64,000 nucleotides of DNA, taken from positions 1,953,001-2,017,000 of the forward strand of contig CP018226.1 of assembly GCA_016865015.1 (NCBI GenBank), read 5' to 3'. Below are positions 1 through 9,575 of this stretch, piece after piece. The translations under genes were made by a program, and so were the position numbers. The notes beneath the pieces were generated by a model, which had not been told where the DNA came from, did no database searches, and saw nothing but the letters and a program-made list of their open reading frames with translations. The DNA is from Rhizobiales bacterium IMCC20636 (lineage in GTDB: Bacteria; Pseudomonadota; Alphaproteobacteria; Rhizobiales; GCA-2746425). The stretch's first letter is position 1. Every line of letters begins with the position of its first letter.

Positions 1-447
1 TTTTACGGCATTATTTCAACCTATCTGGTTGCCAATATCGTTACCCTTTTCGTGATGGTTCTGTCCGTGCGCTATCTTCGATCAGTGCTTTCGGTCCCCA
101 AATATTTGTTGGTTCCTCTGGTTCTGATGCTCTGCACGGTTGGGGTGATCTCGACAAACAACCGGGTCGAGGACACGGCAATCATGTTCGCATTTGGCGT
201 TCTTGGTCTATTTATGTCGTGGTTCCGGTTTCCGCTTGCACCATTTGTCATCGGTTTCATTCTTGCCCCATTGGCTGAAGAGCGGTTGCGGACTGCTGCC
301 GGGACAGCGCGTGGCAACTGGCTTGAACTGCTGATGACGCCAGTCCCCTTGATCGCCATCGCACTGCTGATTGCCATTGGGCTGATATCCATCATCGGTC
401 GAATGCATTTTCGGAACCAGATGGGCACGCGATCCAGGCAAAACTAG
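1..447 (+). CDS. Tripartite tricarboxylate transporter (TTT) large permease, TctA family, C-terminal part
   Basis: The reading frame is open from the first base, so this is the last 148 residues of a longer inner-membrane protein whose start lies outside the window. Visible are at least three hydrophobic segments, with short loops carrying the Pro-rich stretch PLAPFVIGFILAPLAEE. That stretch is characteristic of the C-terminal half of TctA permeases, which with a small TctB subunit and a periplasmic TctC protein import carboxylates and other organic anions. It ends 36 bp before a sulfatase gene on the same strand, which suggests that the imported compound is the substrate of the enzymes downstream. 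Assignment to TctA is from residue pattern only. Confidence 0.8.
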   Translation, partial: FYGIISTYLVANIVTLFVMVLSVRYLRSVLSVPKYLLVPLVLMLCTVGVISTNNRVEDTAIMFAFGVLGLFMSWFRFPLAPFVIGFILAPLAEERLRTAAGTARGNWLELLMTPVPLIAIALLIAIGLISIIGRMHFRNQMGTRSRQN

Positions 448-483
448 CAAAACCCAAAAACAATAAAATTCGAAAGCAAATCC

Positions 484-2088
484 ATGCGACCACCCAACTT
501 TCTTCTGTTCATGACCGATCAGCATCGGGCTGACCATCTGGGTTGTTACGGTAACCCGATTGTCCAGACGCCCAATATTGACGGGATTGCAAACCGTGGA
601 CAGCGCTTTGATAATTTCTATGTTGCCTGTCCAATTTGCATGCCAAACCGAATTGCCATGATGACCGGGCGTATGCCGAGCACCAATGGATCCCGCCATA
701 ATGGTATTCCGCTTGATCTTGAAGCGGTGACGTATGTCGATCTGCTCAGAGCCGCCGGCTATAAAACAGCATTGATCGGCAAGAGCCATCTTCAGAACAT
801 GACCGGCCGTCCCCTGGACGATAGTTCAGGATCGAAAACAGATGATCTGGTTGAGCCGCCTGAAGGTCTCAGTGATGCTGTTCGCGACAGACGAACAGGG
901 CCGCTTTATGAAGCGGAGATGATGAAGCTGTGGGCAAAGGATCCAGATCGCGAGATTCAACTTCCCTATTATGGCTTCGACCATGTTCGCTTCGCAAACG
1001 GACATGGAGATCAGGTTCATGGTCATTACGATCGTTGGCTTCTGGACCGCCATCCTGACCCGGACGCCTTGCGTGGCCTGTCTTCATCTTTGGATTCGCC
1101 CGGGCTGGAAGCTCCTCAGGCCTGGCGAACTGCGATGCCCGAAGAACTCTACCCAACCAGCTATGTTGCCGATGAGACGCTTTCATTTCTGGACGGGTTT
1201 GCAAAGGGGGATCAGAGCCAGCCGTTTTTCATACAGTGCTCCTTTCCTGATCCGCATCATCCATTCACACCTCCGGGACGCTATTTTGATCTTTATGATC
1301 CTGACGCGATCCCGCTGCCTGAAACCTTCGATACGGTTGGAAAGGACGAACATCCTTTTCTCGCTGCGCTCCGCGCAGAAACATCTGCAGATAATGCCGA
1401 CAATGCAGGCCCGAGACCCTTTGTGGTGACAGATTCTGGCGCAACCCGGCAGATCATAGCCTTGACCTACGGCATGATCACAATGGTTGACGATGCGGTC
1501 GGTCGCGTCCTTGACGGTTTGCGGGCGCGTGGTCTGGATGAGAACACCATTGTCATCTTCACCAGCGACCATGGCGACTTCATGGGAGATCATGGTCTGA
1601 TGCTGAAACATGGGCTTCATTACGATGGCGTTTTGCGGGTTCCATTCATATGGTCAGAACCTGAGAAACAGAGCGCCAGCACCAGTCAACAACTGAGTGG
1701 TTCCATTGATATTGGTACAACCATCCTGGCGCGTGCAGGACTGGCTCCCCAAAATGGGTCCCAGGGCATGGATATCATGTCCGGCACGACCTCCAGTGAA
1801 TTGGCTTCCCGTCAGGGGATGTTCATCGAGGAAGATGAATTGGGCATCCATCTTGGCAGGGAAAATGGCATGCGCACGCGCAGCTTTGTGACCGGAAGAT
1901 GGAGGCTGAGCCTGTTCGATGGGATGGATTATGGTGAACTCTTCGATCGGGAAACTGACCCACATGAGATACAAAATCTTTGGAATTCACCTCAACATGC
2001 GCAGCAGCGTGCCGAACTTGTGGAAATGATGCTCCGCGAGATGATCCGTCTTGGAGATACCGCGCCCAAACCAACTCATGTTGCGTAG
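484..2088 (+). CDS. Sulfatase (alkaline-phosphatase superfamily, formylglycine type)
   Basis: A 534-residue enzyme that should hydrolyse sulfate esters. The N-terminus PNFLLFMTDQHRADHLGCYG is the standard start of the family, with metal ligand Asp12. The modification motif is Cys52-Met-Pro-Asn-Arg56 (CxPxR), in which Cys is converted to formylglycine. A second metal-site motif TSDHGDFMGDHG starts near residue 361 (Asp362, His363). There is no signal peptide, so it should act in the cytoplasm, consistent with an adjacent importer. The closest named subgroup I can suggest is choline-sulfatase or arylsulfatase like, but the substrate cannot be read from sequence. The next gene begins 13 bp after the stop. 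Confidence 0.92.
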   Translation: MRPPNFLLFMTDQHRADHLGCYGNPIVQTPNIDGIANRGQRFDNFYVACPICMPNRIAMMTGRMPSTNGSRHNGIPLDLEAVTYVDLLRAAGYKTALIGKSHLQNMTGRPLDDSSGSKTDDLVEPPEGLSDAVRDRRTGPLYEAEMMKLWAKDPDREIQLPYYGFDHVRFANGHGDQVHGHYDRWLLDRHPDPDALRGLSSSLDSPGLEAPQAWRTAMPEELYPTSYVADETLSFLDGFAKGDQSQPFFIQCSFPDPHHPFTPPGRYFDLYDPDAIPLPETFDTVGKDEHPFLAALRAETSADNADNAGPRPFVVTDSGATRQIIALTYGMITMVDDAVGRVLDGLRARGLDENTIVIFTSDHGDFMGDHGLMLKHGLHYDGVLRVPFIWSEPEKQSASTSQQLSGSIDIGTTILARAGLAPQNGSQGMDIMSGTTSSELASRQGMFIEEDELGIHLGRENGMRTRSFVTGRWRLSLFDGMDYGELFDRETDPHEIQNLWNSPQHAQQRAELVEMMLREMIRLGDTAPKPTHVA

Positions 2089-2101
2089 AGAGAGTAGAGA
2101 C

Positions 2102-3175
2102 ATGCGTCCTAGAACAACCGGCCTTTGGCACTATGACAAGGACAAAGCGACTGGCGGCTATACGCTGATGAGCCCTCTTCATGCTCAGGAAACCTATCTT
2201 GTCGATATGAACGGAGAGGTTGTTCACTCTTGGTCCCATCCGCTCGTTCCGGGCAATTATGCCTATCTTCTGGAGAACGGAAATCTGTTGTGGTCCGGTG
2301 AAACACCTGACGGTCCTTCACCAGGTGGCGGCAAAGGGGGCTTGTTGCGTGAATACAGTTGGGAAGGCGAGGTTCTGTGGGAATATGCAGATGACCGCCA
2401 GCACCACGATTTCAGACGGCTTGCCAATGGCAACACGGTATATCTTGGTTGGGAACCAATGCCTGGCGAAGCAGCACTGCGTGTGCAGGGTGCCGAGCCA
2501 GGGACTGAGGATGAGCATGGCGTTATCTGGGGAGACTTTCTGCGTGAGGTGACACCTGCCGGTGAGACAGTGTGGGAGTGGCATAGCCATTCGGACATGC
2601 AGATCGAGGAATTTCCCCTGCATCCAATGAGTACCAGAAAAGAGTTTCTCCACGCCAATGCGGTGACAGAATTACCCACCGGTGACTTCATGGTGAGCTT
2701 TCGCAAAAACAGTTGCATCGCCATTATCGAAAAGGCAACTTCGCAACTGAGTTGGCATCATCAGGATGACAGCTGGGGGCAACAACACGACTGCTCCTTG
2801 CTGGAAAGTGGCAATATTCTGCTGTTTGCAAATGGATTGCATGTTCCCGGCGGTGTGCCTTTTTCACGGGTTATCGAGTTTGACCCCAGGTCGGGGCAGG
2901 ATGTCTGGACATACAGGGGCGCGCCGCCATACACTTTCTTCAGTCCCAACATCAGCGGAGCGCAGAGACTTTGGAGCGGCAACACCTTGATTTGTGAAGG
3001 TTTGACCGGTCGCGTATTTGAGGTCACTCCCAGTGGCGATATGGTCTGGGAATTCGTTGCCCCATGGGAAGGGCCATTTATGGGCGGCCAGTCCAATTCG
3101 GTTTTCCGCGCTTATCGATATGCTGCGGATTCACGACAAATCAGAGGGCGGCTTGGACCCGATCAAGTGTCCTGA
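2102..3175 (+). CDS. Arylsulfotransferase (ASST) family beta-propeller protein
   Basis: About 357 residues. I chose the ATG at 2102, which has a purine-rich AGAGAG stretch upstream, rather than an in-frame ATG at 2051 inside the sulfatase. The protein is built of repeated blades with NGN and W-E motifs, for example HHDFRRLANGN, HANAVTELPTGD and QHDCSLLESGN, which resemble the PQQ-like propeller and His-containing signatures of the arylsulfotransferase family. Members move sulfuryl groups between phenolic compounds. No signal peptide is visible, unlike the periplasmic enterobacterial enzyme. Its position directly after a sulfatase suggests linked handling of sulfated compounds. The function could differ, since many family members are uncharacterised. 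Confidence 0.75.
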   Translation: MRPRTTGLWHYDKDKATGGYTLMSPLHAQETYLVDMNGEVVHSWSHPLVPGNYAYLLENGNLLWSGETPDGPSPGGGKGGLLREYSWEGEVLWEYADDRQHHDFRRLANGNTVYLGWEPMPGEAALRVQGAEPGTEDEHGVIWGDFLREVTPAGETVWEWHSHSDMQIEEFPLHPMSTRKEFLHANAVTELPTGDFMVSFRKNSCIAIIEKATSQLSWHHQDDSWGQQHDCSLLESGNILLFANGLHVPGGVPFSRVIEFDPRSGQDVWTYRGAPPYTFFSPNISGAQRLWSGNTLICEGLTGRVFEVTPSGDMVWEFVAPWEGPFMGGQSNSVFRAYRYAADSRQIRGRLGPDQVS

Positions 3176-3207
3176 GTTGCTGAAAAAGCAGTAGGGATGT
3201 TTCGGCA

Positions 3208-3975
3208 ATGCAAAGTCTGGCTCGCGGTCTGAGTGTCCTGGATTTCATCGCTCGCAGTGAAGGAGTGACATTCACCGAGGTTGTCGAAGCCACCGGTTTG
3301 TCCAAAGCGGTTGTCCACAGAATAGTCGCCGAGCTGTCGCGCAGTGGGTTTGTATTTCGAAACCGGACGACTCGAAAATATTTTGGAGCGCCCTTGATTG
3401 CGGCTTCACCAAGCGGCTCTTATGCGACCCTTCTTCTAAGCGCCGCATCGCAACCGATGGACTGGCTGGTCAAGAAAATCTCCTGGCCGTCGGATCTGTT
3501 TGTGCATGAGGGACGGCAGATGGTGATGGTTGAATCAAGCCGCCCGTCTTCTCCATTTCATCTGCGATGGAGCCGGATCGGCAGAAATGCACCGATGCTG
3601 CTGTCTTCAGTTGGCCGGGCCTTGCTGGCTGCCATGACACCGGAAGAACGCATTGTCATCTATGATGAGTTGAAAGCAGAAGGCGAGTGGAAGAACCAGA
3701 TCAGCTGGTTGAAACGGCCACTCGACGCCATCATTGCCGAGGCCGCAGCGCGCGGCTATGCAGAACGTGAAAGCAGTTTTGCCGGTCCGGTGCTTGAACG
3801 CAGCGGAGAGACCTCGTTTGCCGTTGCGATCAGGGCGGGCAGCGTCATCGTCGGAGCGATTAATATCTGGTGGCCATCTTCCGCTGACCCCGATCAGAAT
3901 TTCATTTCCAGATTTAAAGACCCCTTGATGGAGTGTCGGGCCAAGATTGAATCAAATCTTGATGCGCGCGAGTGA
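3208..3975 (+). CDS. IclR-family transcriptional regulator
   Basis: 255 residues. The N-terminal winged helix (residues 1-60) contains the typical sequence TEVVEATGLSKAVVHRIVAEL. It is followed by the IclR effector-binding domain, with LLSSVGRALLAAM and a C-terminal block FAVAIRAGSVIVGAINIWWP. IclR proteins usually control nearby catabolic and transport operons in response to a small carboxylate or aromatic ligand. It lies 32 bp after the arylsulfotransferase-like gene on the same strand, so it is probably the local regulator of the transporter, sulfatase and sulfotransferase genes. Confidence 0.9.
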   Translation: MQSLARGLSVLDFIARSEGVTFTEVVEATGLSKAVVHRIVAELSRSGFVFRNRTTRKYFGAPLIAASPSGSYATLLLSAASQPMDWLVKKISWPSDLFVHEGRQMVMVESSRPSSPFHLRWSRIGRNAPMLLSSVGRALLAAMTPEERIVIYDELKAEGEWKNQISWLKRPLDAIIAEAAARGYAERESSFAGPVLERSGETSFAVAIRAGSVIVGAINIWWPSSADPDQNFISRFKDPLMECRAKIESNLDARE

Positions 3976-3984
3976 TCATTCCAT

Positions 3985-4002
3985 TGAGGAGAACCTCATT
4001 TT
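3985..4002 (+). terminator. Possible weak intrinsic terminator after the IclR gene
   Basis: A short stem TGAGG, loop AGAA, CCTCA is followed by TTTTATT, 9 bp after the IclR stop. The stem is only 5 bp, so termination may be inefficient. It separates the catabolic unit from guaA. Confidence 0.4.
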
Positions 4003-4075
4003 ATTGGGAGTTATTTCCTACGCTTTTGCAGCGCAGCAACTTGCGCGTTTTCGCGTGATCCGGTAATCGCTTGTC

Positions 4076-5632
4076 ATGAGCACACATCCAGATTCCATAT
4101 TGATCGTCGATTTCGGCTCCCAGGTTACCCAGCTTATTGCAAGACGGGTGCGTGAGGCCGGGATTTATTGTGAAATTGCACCGTTTCAATTGGCGAGTGA
4201 CGCCTTTGAGCGGATGCAGCCGAAAGGCGTGATCTTTTCGGGAGGTCCGGCGTCTACTTCGGAGATCGATTCACCCCGTGCGCCACAAATCGTGTTTGAT
4301 AGCGGCGTGCCCATTTTGGGCATTTGCTATGGTCAGATGACGATGTGTGTGCAAAGCGGTGGTAAGGCTGAAGGCTCCGACCATCGCGAGTTCGGTCGCG
4401 CCTTTGTGGACATCAAGAAGGCGTCTCCGCTGTTTGAAGGCGTCTGGGACGTCGGTAGCAGCCATCAGGTCTGGATGAGCCATGGTGACAGGGTCATTGA
4501 ATTGCCGGACGGCTTTGAAGTTCTGGCGGTTTCCGAAGGCGCGCCATTTGCAGCCTACGCCAATGAATCGCGCAAATATTACGGCGTGATGTTCCATCCT
4601 GAAGTGGTTCACACGCCGGATGGTGGCAAGCTTCTGTCGAATTTCGTGCACCGCATTGTGGGGCTGGAAATCAATTGGAGCATGGCCGGTTACCGCGACC
4701 GCGCGGTGCAGGCTATTCGCGATCAGGTTGGCGATGGACGCGTGATCTGTGCGCTCTCCGGCGGCGTGGATTCTTCGGTTGCAGCCTTGCTGATTCATGA
4801 GGCCATCGGAGATCAGCTGAACTGTATTCTGGTTGACCATGGGTTGATGCGCAAGGATGAGGCTGCGGGCGTCGTTTCGATGTTTGAGGAGCACTATGAT
4901 CTGAATTTGAAACTGGTCGATGCGTCGGACCGGTTTATTGATGCCCTGGAAGGCGAACCGGACCCGGAGACAAAGCGCAAGACAATCGGTCGCCTGTTTA
5001 TCGAAGTTTTCGAGGAAGAGGCAAAGGCCATTGGCGGTGCTGACTTTTTGGCGCAGGGCACGCTCTATCCCGATGTGATTGAAAGCGTTTCCTTCAGCGG
5101 TGGGCCTTCCGTCACCATCAAATCTCATCACAATGTGGGCGGTCTGCCTGAGCGCATGAACATGCAGCTTGTCGAGCCGCTGCGCGAATTGTTCAAGGAT
5201 GAGGTGAGGGCGCTTGGCCGTGAACTGGGCCTGCCGGACAGTTTTGTCGGCCGTCACCCATTTCCGGGGCCGGGCCTTGCCATTCGTTGTCCGGGCGGCG
5301 TGACACGTGAGAAACTGGCTGTGCTGCGTCAGGCTGATGCGATCTATCTGGATGAAATCCGCAAAGCGGGTCTGTATGATACAATCTGGCAGGCCTTTGC
5401 CGTGCTGCTGCCGGTCCAGACGGTTGGCGTGATGGGCGACAGCCGCACGTATGAATCCGTCTGCGCCCTGCGCGCCGTCACATCTGTGGATGGCATGACG
5501 GCTGATTTTTATCACTATGACATGAGTTTCCTCGGCCGCGCTGCGACACGGATCATCAATGAGGTGAAGGGCATTAACCGCGTTGTCTACGACATTACTT
5601 CAAAACCGCCAGGCACCATTGAGTGGGAGTAG
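4076..5632 (+). CDS. guaA: GMP synthase (glutamine-hydrolysing)
   Basis: 518 residues, normal length for the family. It converts XMP, glutamine and ATP to GMP in the cytoplasm. The class I glutamine amidotransferase domain has nucleophile Cys84 in GICYGQ and the His174/Glu176 pair in MFHPEVV. The ATP pyrophosphatase PP-loop is SGGVDSS at residues 228-234. The C-terminal dimerisation domain ends in the family hallmark GTIEWE. It stands alone, with about 100 bp upstream and about 290 bp downstream without another gene, as usual for this housekeeping gene. Confidence 0.98.
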   Translation: MSTHPDSILIVDFGSQVTQLIARRVREAGIYCEIAPFQLASDAFERMQPKGVIFSGGPASTSEIDSPRAPQIVFDSGVPILGICYGQMTMCVQSGGKAEGSDHREFGRAFVDIKKASPLFEGVWDVGSSHQVWMSHGDRVIELPDGFEVLAVSEGAPFAAYANESRKYYGVMFHPEVVHTPDGGKLLSNFVHRIVGLEINWSMAGYRDRAVQAIRDQVGDGRVICALSGGVDSSVAALLIHEAIGDQLNCILVDHGLMRKDEAAGVVSMFEEHYDLNLKLVDASDRFIDALEGEPDPETKRKTIGRLFIEVFEEEAKAIGGADFLAQGTLYPDVIESVSFSGGPSVTIKSHHNVGGLPERMNMQLVEPLRELFKDEVRALGRELGLPDSFVGRHPFPGPGLAIRCPGGVTREKLAVLRQADAIYLDEIRKAGLYDTIWQAFAVLLPVQTVGVMGDSRTYESVCALRAVTSVDGMTADFYHYDMSFLGRAATRIINEVKGINRVVYDITSKPPGTIEWE

Positions 5633-5921
5633 CCACTTGTGAAATGCGTTGAGTTCGTTGCAAGTTTTTCTTGCCACGGTCCAGCATATTACCCAAACAG
5701 CGTGACCGATGACAGGACTCTGATTGACTGTTGATAGAGAACAAGTGCGCACACAAAGGTGTCCCTCAAGCAGCCAAATCATAAAATACAGCGTGGTAAA
5801 ACATATTGTTGAAACGCTCAATCATCACCGCGAACAACACTAATTGTCTTGGCTCAACGGTCGCAAAAGTATAACGGAAATTGGACTTCTGCCCGAAAAT
5901 TTCTGACTAAGGATTGTTGCG

Positions 5922-7838
5922 TTGAAATATCGTGCTGAAATCGATGGTTTGCGAGCTGTCGCTGTCGTGCCTGTTGTTCTGTTTCATGCTGGGTTCGGGC
6001 TGTTTGGTGGAGGATTCGTAGGTGTCGACGTTTTCTTCGTGATAAGCGGTTATTTGATTACAACAATTCTTGTCGAAGACATCGAAAAAAAACGGTTCAG
6101 CCTCATAGATTTCTATGAGCGACGAGCAAGAAGAATTTTACCAGCATTATTTCTTGTGATGCTTGTCTGCATTCCGTTTGCGTGGGCGTGGATGATCCCA
6201 AGCCAAATGAAGGAGTTTTCGCGGAGTCTTTTTGTAGTAACCCTGTTTGTTTCAAATATTAGGTTTTCGCGTGAGGGAGGGTATTTTGATGCATCAGCTG
6301 ATGAGAACCCATTGTTGCATACGTGGAGTCTGGCTGTTGAAGAGCAATATTATATAATATTTCCAGTTTTTCTATTTTTCGCCTGGCGGTTTGGTAGAAA
6401 ACAAGTTTTCTGGGTTATTGTCTCATTAGCCATCATGAGTTTGGCGTTGTGTGAATGGGGCTGGCGAAACCATCCCACAGCAAATTTTTATCTTGCCCCC
6501 ACACGTGCGTGGGAACTCCTTGCGGGATCAATCGCAGCATTCATTGTACAAAAACGCGGCGTACAAGCGAATAATTCTCTGTCTTTGCTAGGCTTGTCAG
6601 CAATTGTATTTTCAATATTCGTATACGATGAAAGCACCCCGTTCCCAAGTGTCTATGCACTGGTCCCTGTTGTTGGCGTTGTCCTGTTGGTTTTGTTTGC
6701 AGAAAAAAAGACCTTAGCCGCAAAACTATTAGGTAGTAAGCTTCTTGTAGGTGTCGGAGCGATTAGCTATTCAGCTTATCTGTGGCATCAGCCATTGTTC
6801 GCTTTTGCGCGCATTCGTCTGGAATCTAAAAACGATGAAGTCATGCTTGTTCTAAGCTTGGTTTCGTTCGCTGCTGCGGCCTTGAGCTGGAAGTTTGTTG
6901 AAGCCCCGTTTAGAAAGAGGGATGGTCTGTCTCGCAGATACATCTTTACACTATGTGCCCTTGTGGGGGCAGCTATCTGTGCGTTTGCACTTCTGGTTTC
7001 AGAAACTGGCTACTTTGAAAGAAAATTCTACTCAAATTTAAACGACGATCTCCGGACGTTGGTTCAACTTGTCGATTTCGCAGAGGAAGAAAACCCTGTT
7101 TTTGTCGAGAAATGGCGGTACGGAAAATGCTTTTATGGATCAAAGTTAAATTCATTTTCAGTATATAATAAGGACGAATGCCTTCACATTGATTCTTCGA
7201 GAAAAAATGTCCTTTTGATTGGAGATTCACACGCTGCGCATTGGTATCCTGCGCTGAAACAAGTTTTTCCAGAGGTAAACATTCTGCAGGCAACAGCTTC
7301 CGGGTGCCGTCCTTTATTGGATACAGGCAAAGCCAAACGCTGCACAGATTTGAGAGATTTCATCTTTGATGAATTTTTGCCCCAGAACTCAGTCGATACG
7401 ATTATTCTATCGGCGAGGTGGCGTGAGGACGAAATAAATAGACAGCTTGTAAATACACTTGATTTTCTGACAGAGTTTTCAAAAGAAATTTATGTGTTTG
7501 GGCCAACAATTGAATATTCCGAATCTTTGCCTTTCATATATTTAAGGAAGCTAAGGTTTGCGGATGAGGCCGACATGCAACGCGCAGAATTGAATTTAAA
7601 TATTGACGAATGGATCGGTCGTGAGAGTTTTTCATTGTCAGAAAACATTGCATCCATGGTCTCTGAAACCCCAGCCAAATACATTTCAATCGTCGATCTT
7701 GTGTGTCCCAATAATAAGTGTTTGTCCCTGACGCCAGAGGGAAAACTCATCAATTTTGATTCCAGCCATTTTACGCTGGAGGGGTCCGAATATTTAGTCG
7801 AGAAAATGAAGAGCAGCGGGATCCTGGCAATTGAGTAA
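5922..7838 (+). CDS. Membrane acyltransferase (AT3, OafA/YrhL type) fused to an SGNH domain
   Basis: 638 residues starting at TTG, with AAGGA about 8 bp upstream. The first roughly 350 residues form the polytopic acyltransferase-3 domain: DGLRAVAVVPVVLFHAG with the catalytic His near residue 22, and SLAVEEQYYIIFP. About ten membrane segments follow. The C-terminal part is a periplasmic SGNH hydrolase-like domain with GDSHAAHW near residue 435 and a late DSSHFTLEG Asp/His motif. Such fusions O-acetylate lipopolysaccharide, capsule or other surface glycans. The gene is clearly more AT-rich than its neighbours (many AAA, ATT and TTT codons), which suggests horizontal acquisition. It stands alone between guaA and lhgO. 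Confidence 0.93.
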   Translation: MKYRAEIDGLRAVAVVPVVLFHAGFGLFGGGFVGVDVFFVISGYLITTILVEDIEKKRFSLIDFYERRARRILPALFLVMLVCIPFAWAWMIPSQMKEFSRSLFVVTLFVSNIRFSREGGYFDASADENPLLHTWSLAVEEQYYIIFPVFLFFAWRFGRKQVFWVIVSLAIMSLALCEWGWRNHPTANFYLAPTRAWELLAGSIAAFIVQKRGVQANNSLSLLGLSAIVFSIFVYDESTPFPSVYALVPVVGVVLLVLFAEKKTLAAKLLGSKLLVGVGAISYSAYLWHQPLFAFARIRLESKNDEVMLVLSLVSFAAAALSWKFVEAPFRKRDGLSRRYIFTLCALVGAAICAFALLVSETGYFERKFYSNLNDDLRTLVQLVDFAEEENPVFVEKWRYGKCFYGSKLNSFSVYNKDECLHIDSSRKNVLLIGDSHAAHWYPALKQVFPEVNILQATASGCRPLLDTGKAKRCTDLRDFIFDEFLPQNSVDTIILSARWREDEINRQLVNTLDFLTEFSKEIYVFGPTIEYSESLPFIYLRKLRFADEADMQRAELNLNIDEWIGRESFSLSENIASMVSETPAKYISIVDLVCPNNKCLSLTPEGKLINFDSSHFTLEGSEYLVEKMKSSGILAIE

Positions 7839-8046
7839 TGGTGCTATTTCCAGTGTTCATAAGAACCTCTGACAAATTGGGTCATGTCATTTGCTCATGG
7901 AGTGCGATGGTTTTCCTCCAAATTCATGACGTTGCCACCCTTTGCCCACGAAAAATCCTTTGGCAATTCTCGCCGAGAACAGGAACCCGCTGTTTGCCAA
8001 TCATGCTCAGGCTATTTGATGTTGTTTAAGTTTAAGTGGCATTTCA

Positions 8047-9252
8047 TTAGCCCCTCAGTGAGAATGCGTTGACTGACAAATCACGGATATGGGCTGCAAT
8101 CGGCATTGCGGAGGTTGCTGCTGGCGATGGTGCATTGCAAATGTGTATGGTTCTGCTTGTCTCGCGGACAAGGAAATCGTGAACCAGCGTTCCATCCTGC
8201 ATGACCGCCTGCGCTCGGATGCCCGCGGGATGCGGAAGCAAATCCGATAACTCCAGTGAGGGGCAATATTTCTGACAGGCCTTGAGATACCGGGAGCGAA
8301 AGGTGGAGTTTTGCATTTCAGCAAGACCAGACCCCAAATTGGCAAACAGTGTTTTCCAAAAGCCTGGAAATGTCATCATCGCAGCCATGTCGCCGGCATT
8401 CATGCCCAGTTTGGAATAGTTTTCCCGCGCAAGAGACAGGATTGCATTGGGCCCGACTGTCACATAACCGCCGATCATCCGTGTCAGATGAATGCCCAGA
8501 AATGGCAGCTCGGGGTCCGGAATCGGATAGATGAGATGGCTGACAATGGAATCATGGCGCGGTGCGAGCCGATAATATTCTCCCTTGAAGGGAACCATTG
8601 CAAAGTCTCCGCCCACGCCGCACATCGCAGCCAGACGGTCTGCCTGAACCCCGGCGCAGACGATTGCATGACGGCTTTTGACCGATGAGCCATCGGACAA
8701 GGTCACCGTCACATCATTTTGTGTTTCGTCAATGGCATTGACCTCAGCGCCAGTTCGTATTTCACCGCCATTGCTCGTGAACAGGTCCGCCATCTTGTTT
8801 GTAATGGCTGTATAATCCGCAATGCCGGTAGAGGGGCTGAGGAGTGCGCCAATGCCGGTTATATTGGGCTCGGTGTGCTGAAGCTCAGCCTTGTTCAGGC
8901 GCTCCAGCTTGAGACCGTTGCTCACAGCCCGCTGATACAGCGCCTCCATGCGTTGCAACTCTTCGGCGCTGGTTGCCACCAGAAGCTTGCCACATTGTTC
9001 ATAGGGCAGGCCATGTTCCCGGGAGAAGGCGATGGTCTGCTCAAGACCCTCACGACAGAATTTGGCTTTCAGACTGTCGGGAGCGTAATAAATTCCTGCA
9101 TGGATAACGCCGGAGTTACGCCCTGTCTGGTGCGCCGCAAGATGGCTTTCTTTCTCCAGCACCGTGATGTCCAGCCCCGGAAAACCGTTCTGAAGCCGGT
9201 ATGCAGTGGCGATACCGACGATACCGCCACCAATAATTGTCAAATCCTGCAT
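8047..9252 (-). CDS. lhgO: L-2-hydroxyglutarate oxidase, FAD-dependent
   Basis: 401 residues. It oxidises L-2-hydroxyglutarate to 2-oxoglutarate and passes electrons to the quinone pool at the inner membrane. The N-terminal dinucleotide-binding motif is GGGIVGIATAYRL from residue 8. It is followed by the LhgO-typical AAHQTGRNSGVIHAGIYYAPDSLKAKFC and by PFKGEYYRL in the middle. The length matches E. coli LhgO (formerly YgaF). It is transcribed away from hyuA and shares with it a 323-bp intergenic region. A broader name would be a DAO-family FAD oxidoreductase, but the HQTGRNSGVIHAGIYY block makes LhgO the best call. Confidence 0.9.
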   Translation of the reverse strand: MQDLTIIGGGIVGIATAYRLQNGFPGLDITVLEKESHLAAHQTGRNSGVIHAGIYYAPDSLKAKFCREGLEQTIAFSREHGLPYEQCGKLLVATSAEELQRMEALYQRAVSNGLKLERLNKAELQHTEPNITGIGALLSPSTGIADYTAITNKMADLFTSNGGEIRTGAEVNAIDETQNDVTVTLSDGSSVKSRHAIVCAGVQADRLAAMCGVGGDFAMVPFKGEYYRLAPRHDSIVSHLIYPIPDPELPFLGIHLTRMIGGYVTVGPNAILSLARENYSKLGMNAGDMAAMMTFPGFWKTLFANLGSGLAEMQNSTFRSRYLKACQKYCPSLELSDLLPHPAGIRAQAVMQDGTLVHDFLVRETSRTIHICNAPSPAATSAMPIAAHIRDLSVNAFSLRG

Positions 9253-9307
9253 GCTGTTGAAACCCTGGAAAAAATACGCTGCTCAATCTTACTCGTGCGC
9301 AGTTTTG

Positions 9308-9328
9308 GATCAAGCAATGGGCTTGATC
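9308..9328. repeat. Inverted repeat in the lhgO-hyuA intergenic region
   Basis: GATCAAGC, 5-bp spacer AATGG, GCTTGATC: perfect 8-bp arms. It lies 56 bp upstream of lhgO and may be a regulator site or a transcript hairpin for lhgO. Apart from this and the promoter at 9542, the 323-bp region 9253-9575 holds no convincing gene. Confidence 0.35.
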
Positions 9329-9541
9329 AACTGTTTGCCGTGCTCGCGTTCCCAAGCTGCCCATTCATCATGAGGGCAGGGTCCATCAGCGCAAAACTGG
9401 CCATCCGATTTTTGCGAAGGCATACCACACACTTTTGTTGGAGTGCATAGTCAATGCACTGTTCAGATGGCGGGCGGTCAGACTGTTGCCTTTTCAATTC
9501 AACGAAACCTGCTGCCAAAGACCAGCCCGCCTTTCTTTATG

Positions 9542-9570
9542 TTGACACATAAATCACAAGTACGTACTTA
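9542..9570 (+). promoter_or_regulatory. Candidate hyuA promoter with overlapping palindromic operator
   Basis: A consensus -35 TTGACA (9542-9547) is followed after 17 bp by TACTTA (9565-9570) as a -10. The perfect 12-bp palindrome AAGTACGTACTT (9558-9569) overlaps the -10 and is a likely site for the GntR/UTRA regulator encoded at the end of this operon. With this promoter, transcription would begin at or next to the hyuA ATG at 9576, and no Shine-Dalgarno is visible, so the transcript may be leaderless. Confidence 0.5.
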
Positions 9571-9575
9571 ATCGT

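Noticed and set aside
4271-5515. A 414-residue open frame on the minus strand
   Set aside because: It lies wholly within guaA in the opposite strand, has the composition of an antisense frame and no recognisable domain.
7839-8046. Short plus-strand frames after the acyltransferase gene
   Set aside because: They are 62-63 residues, mutually overlapping, with no ribosome site and partly antisense to the lhgO end.
8719-9450. A 243-residue plus-strand frame over the 5' half of lhgO
   Set aside because: It is antisense to a well-recognised gene, has no ribosome site and no family pattern.
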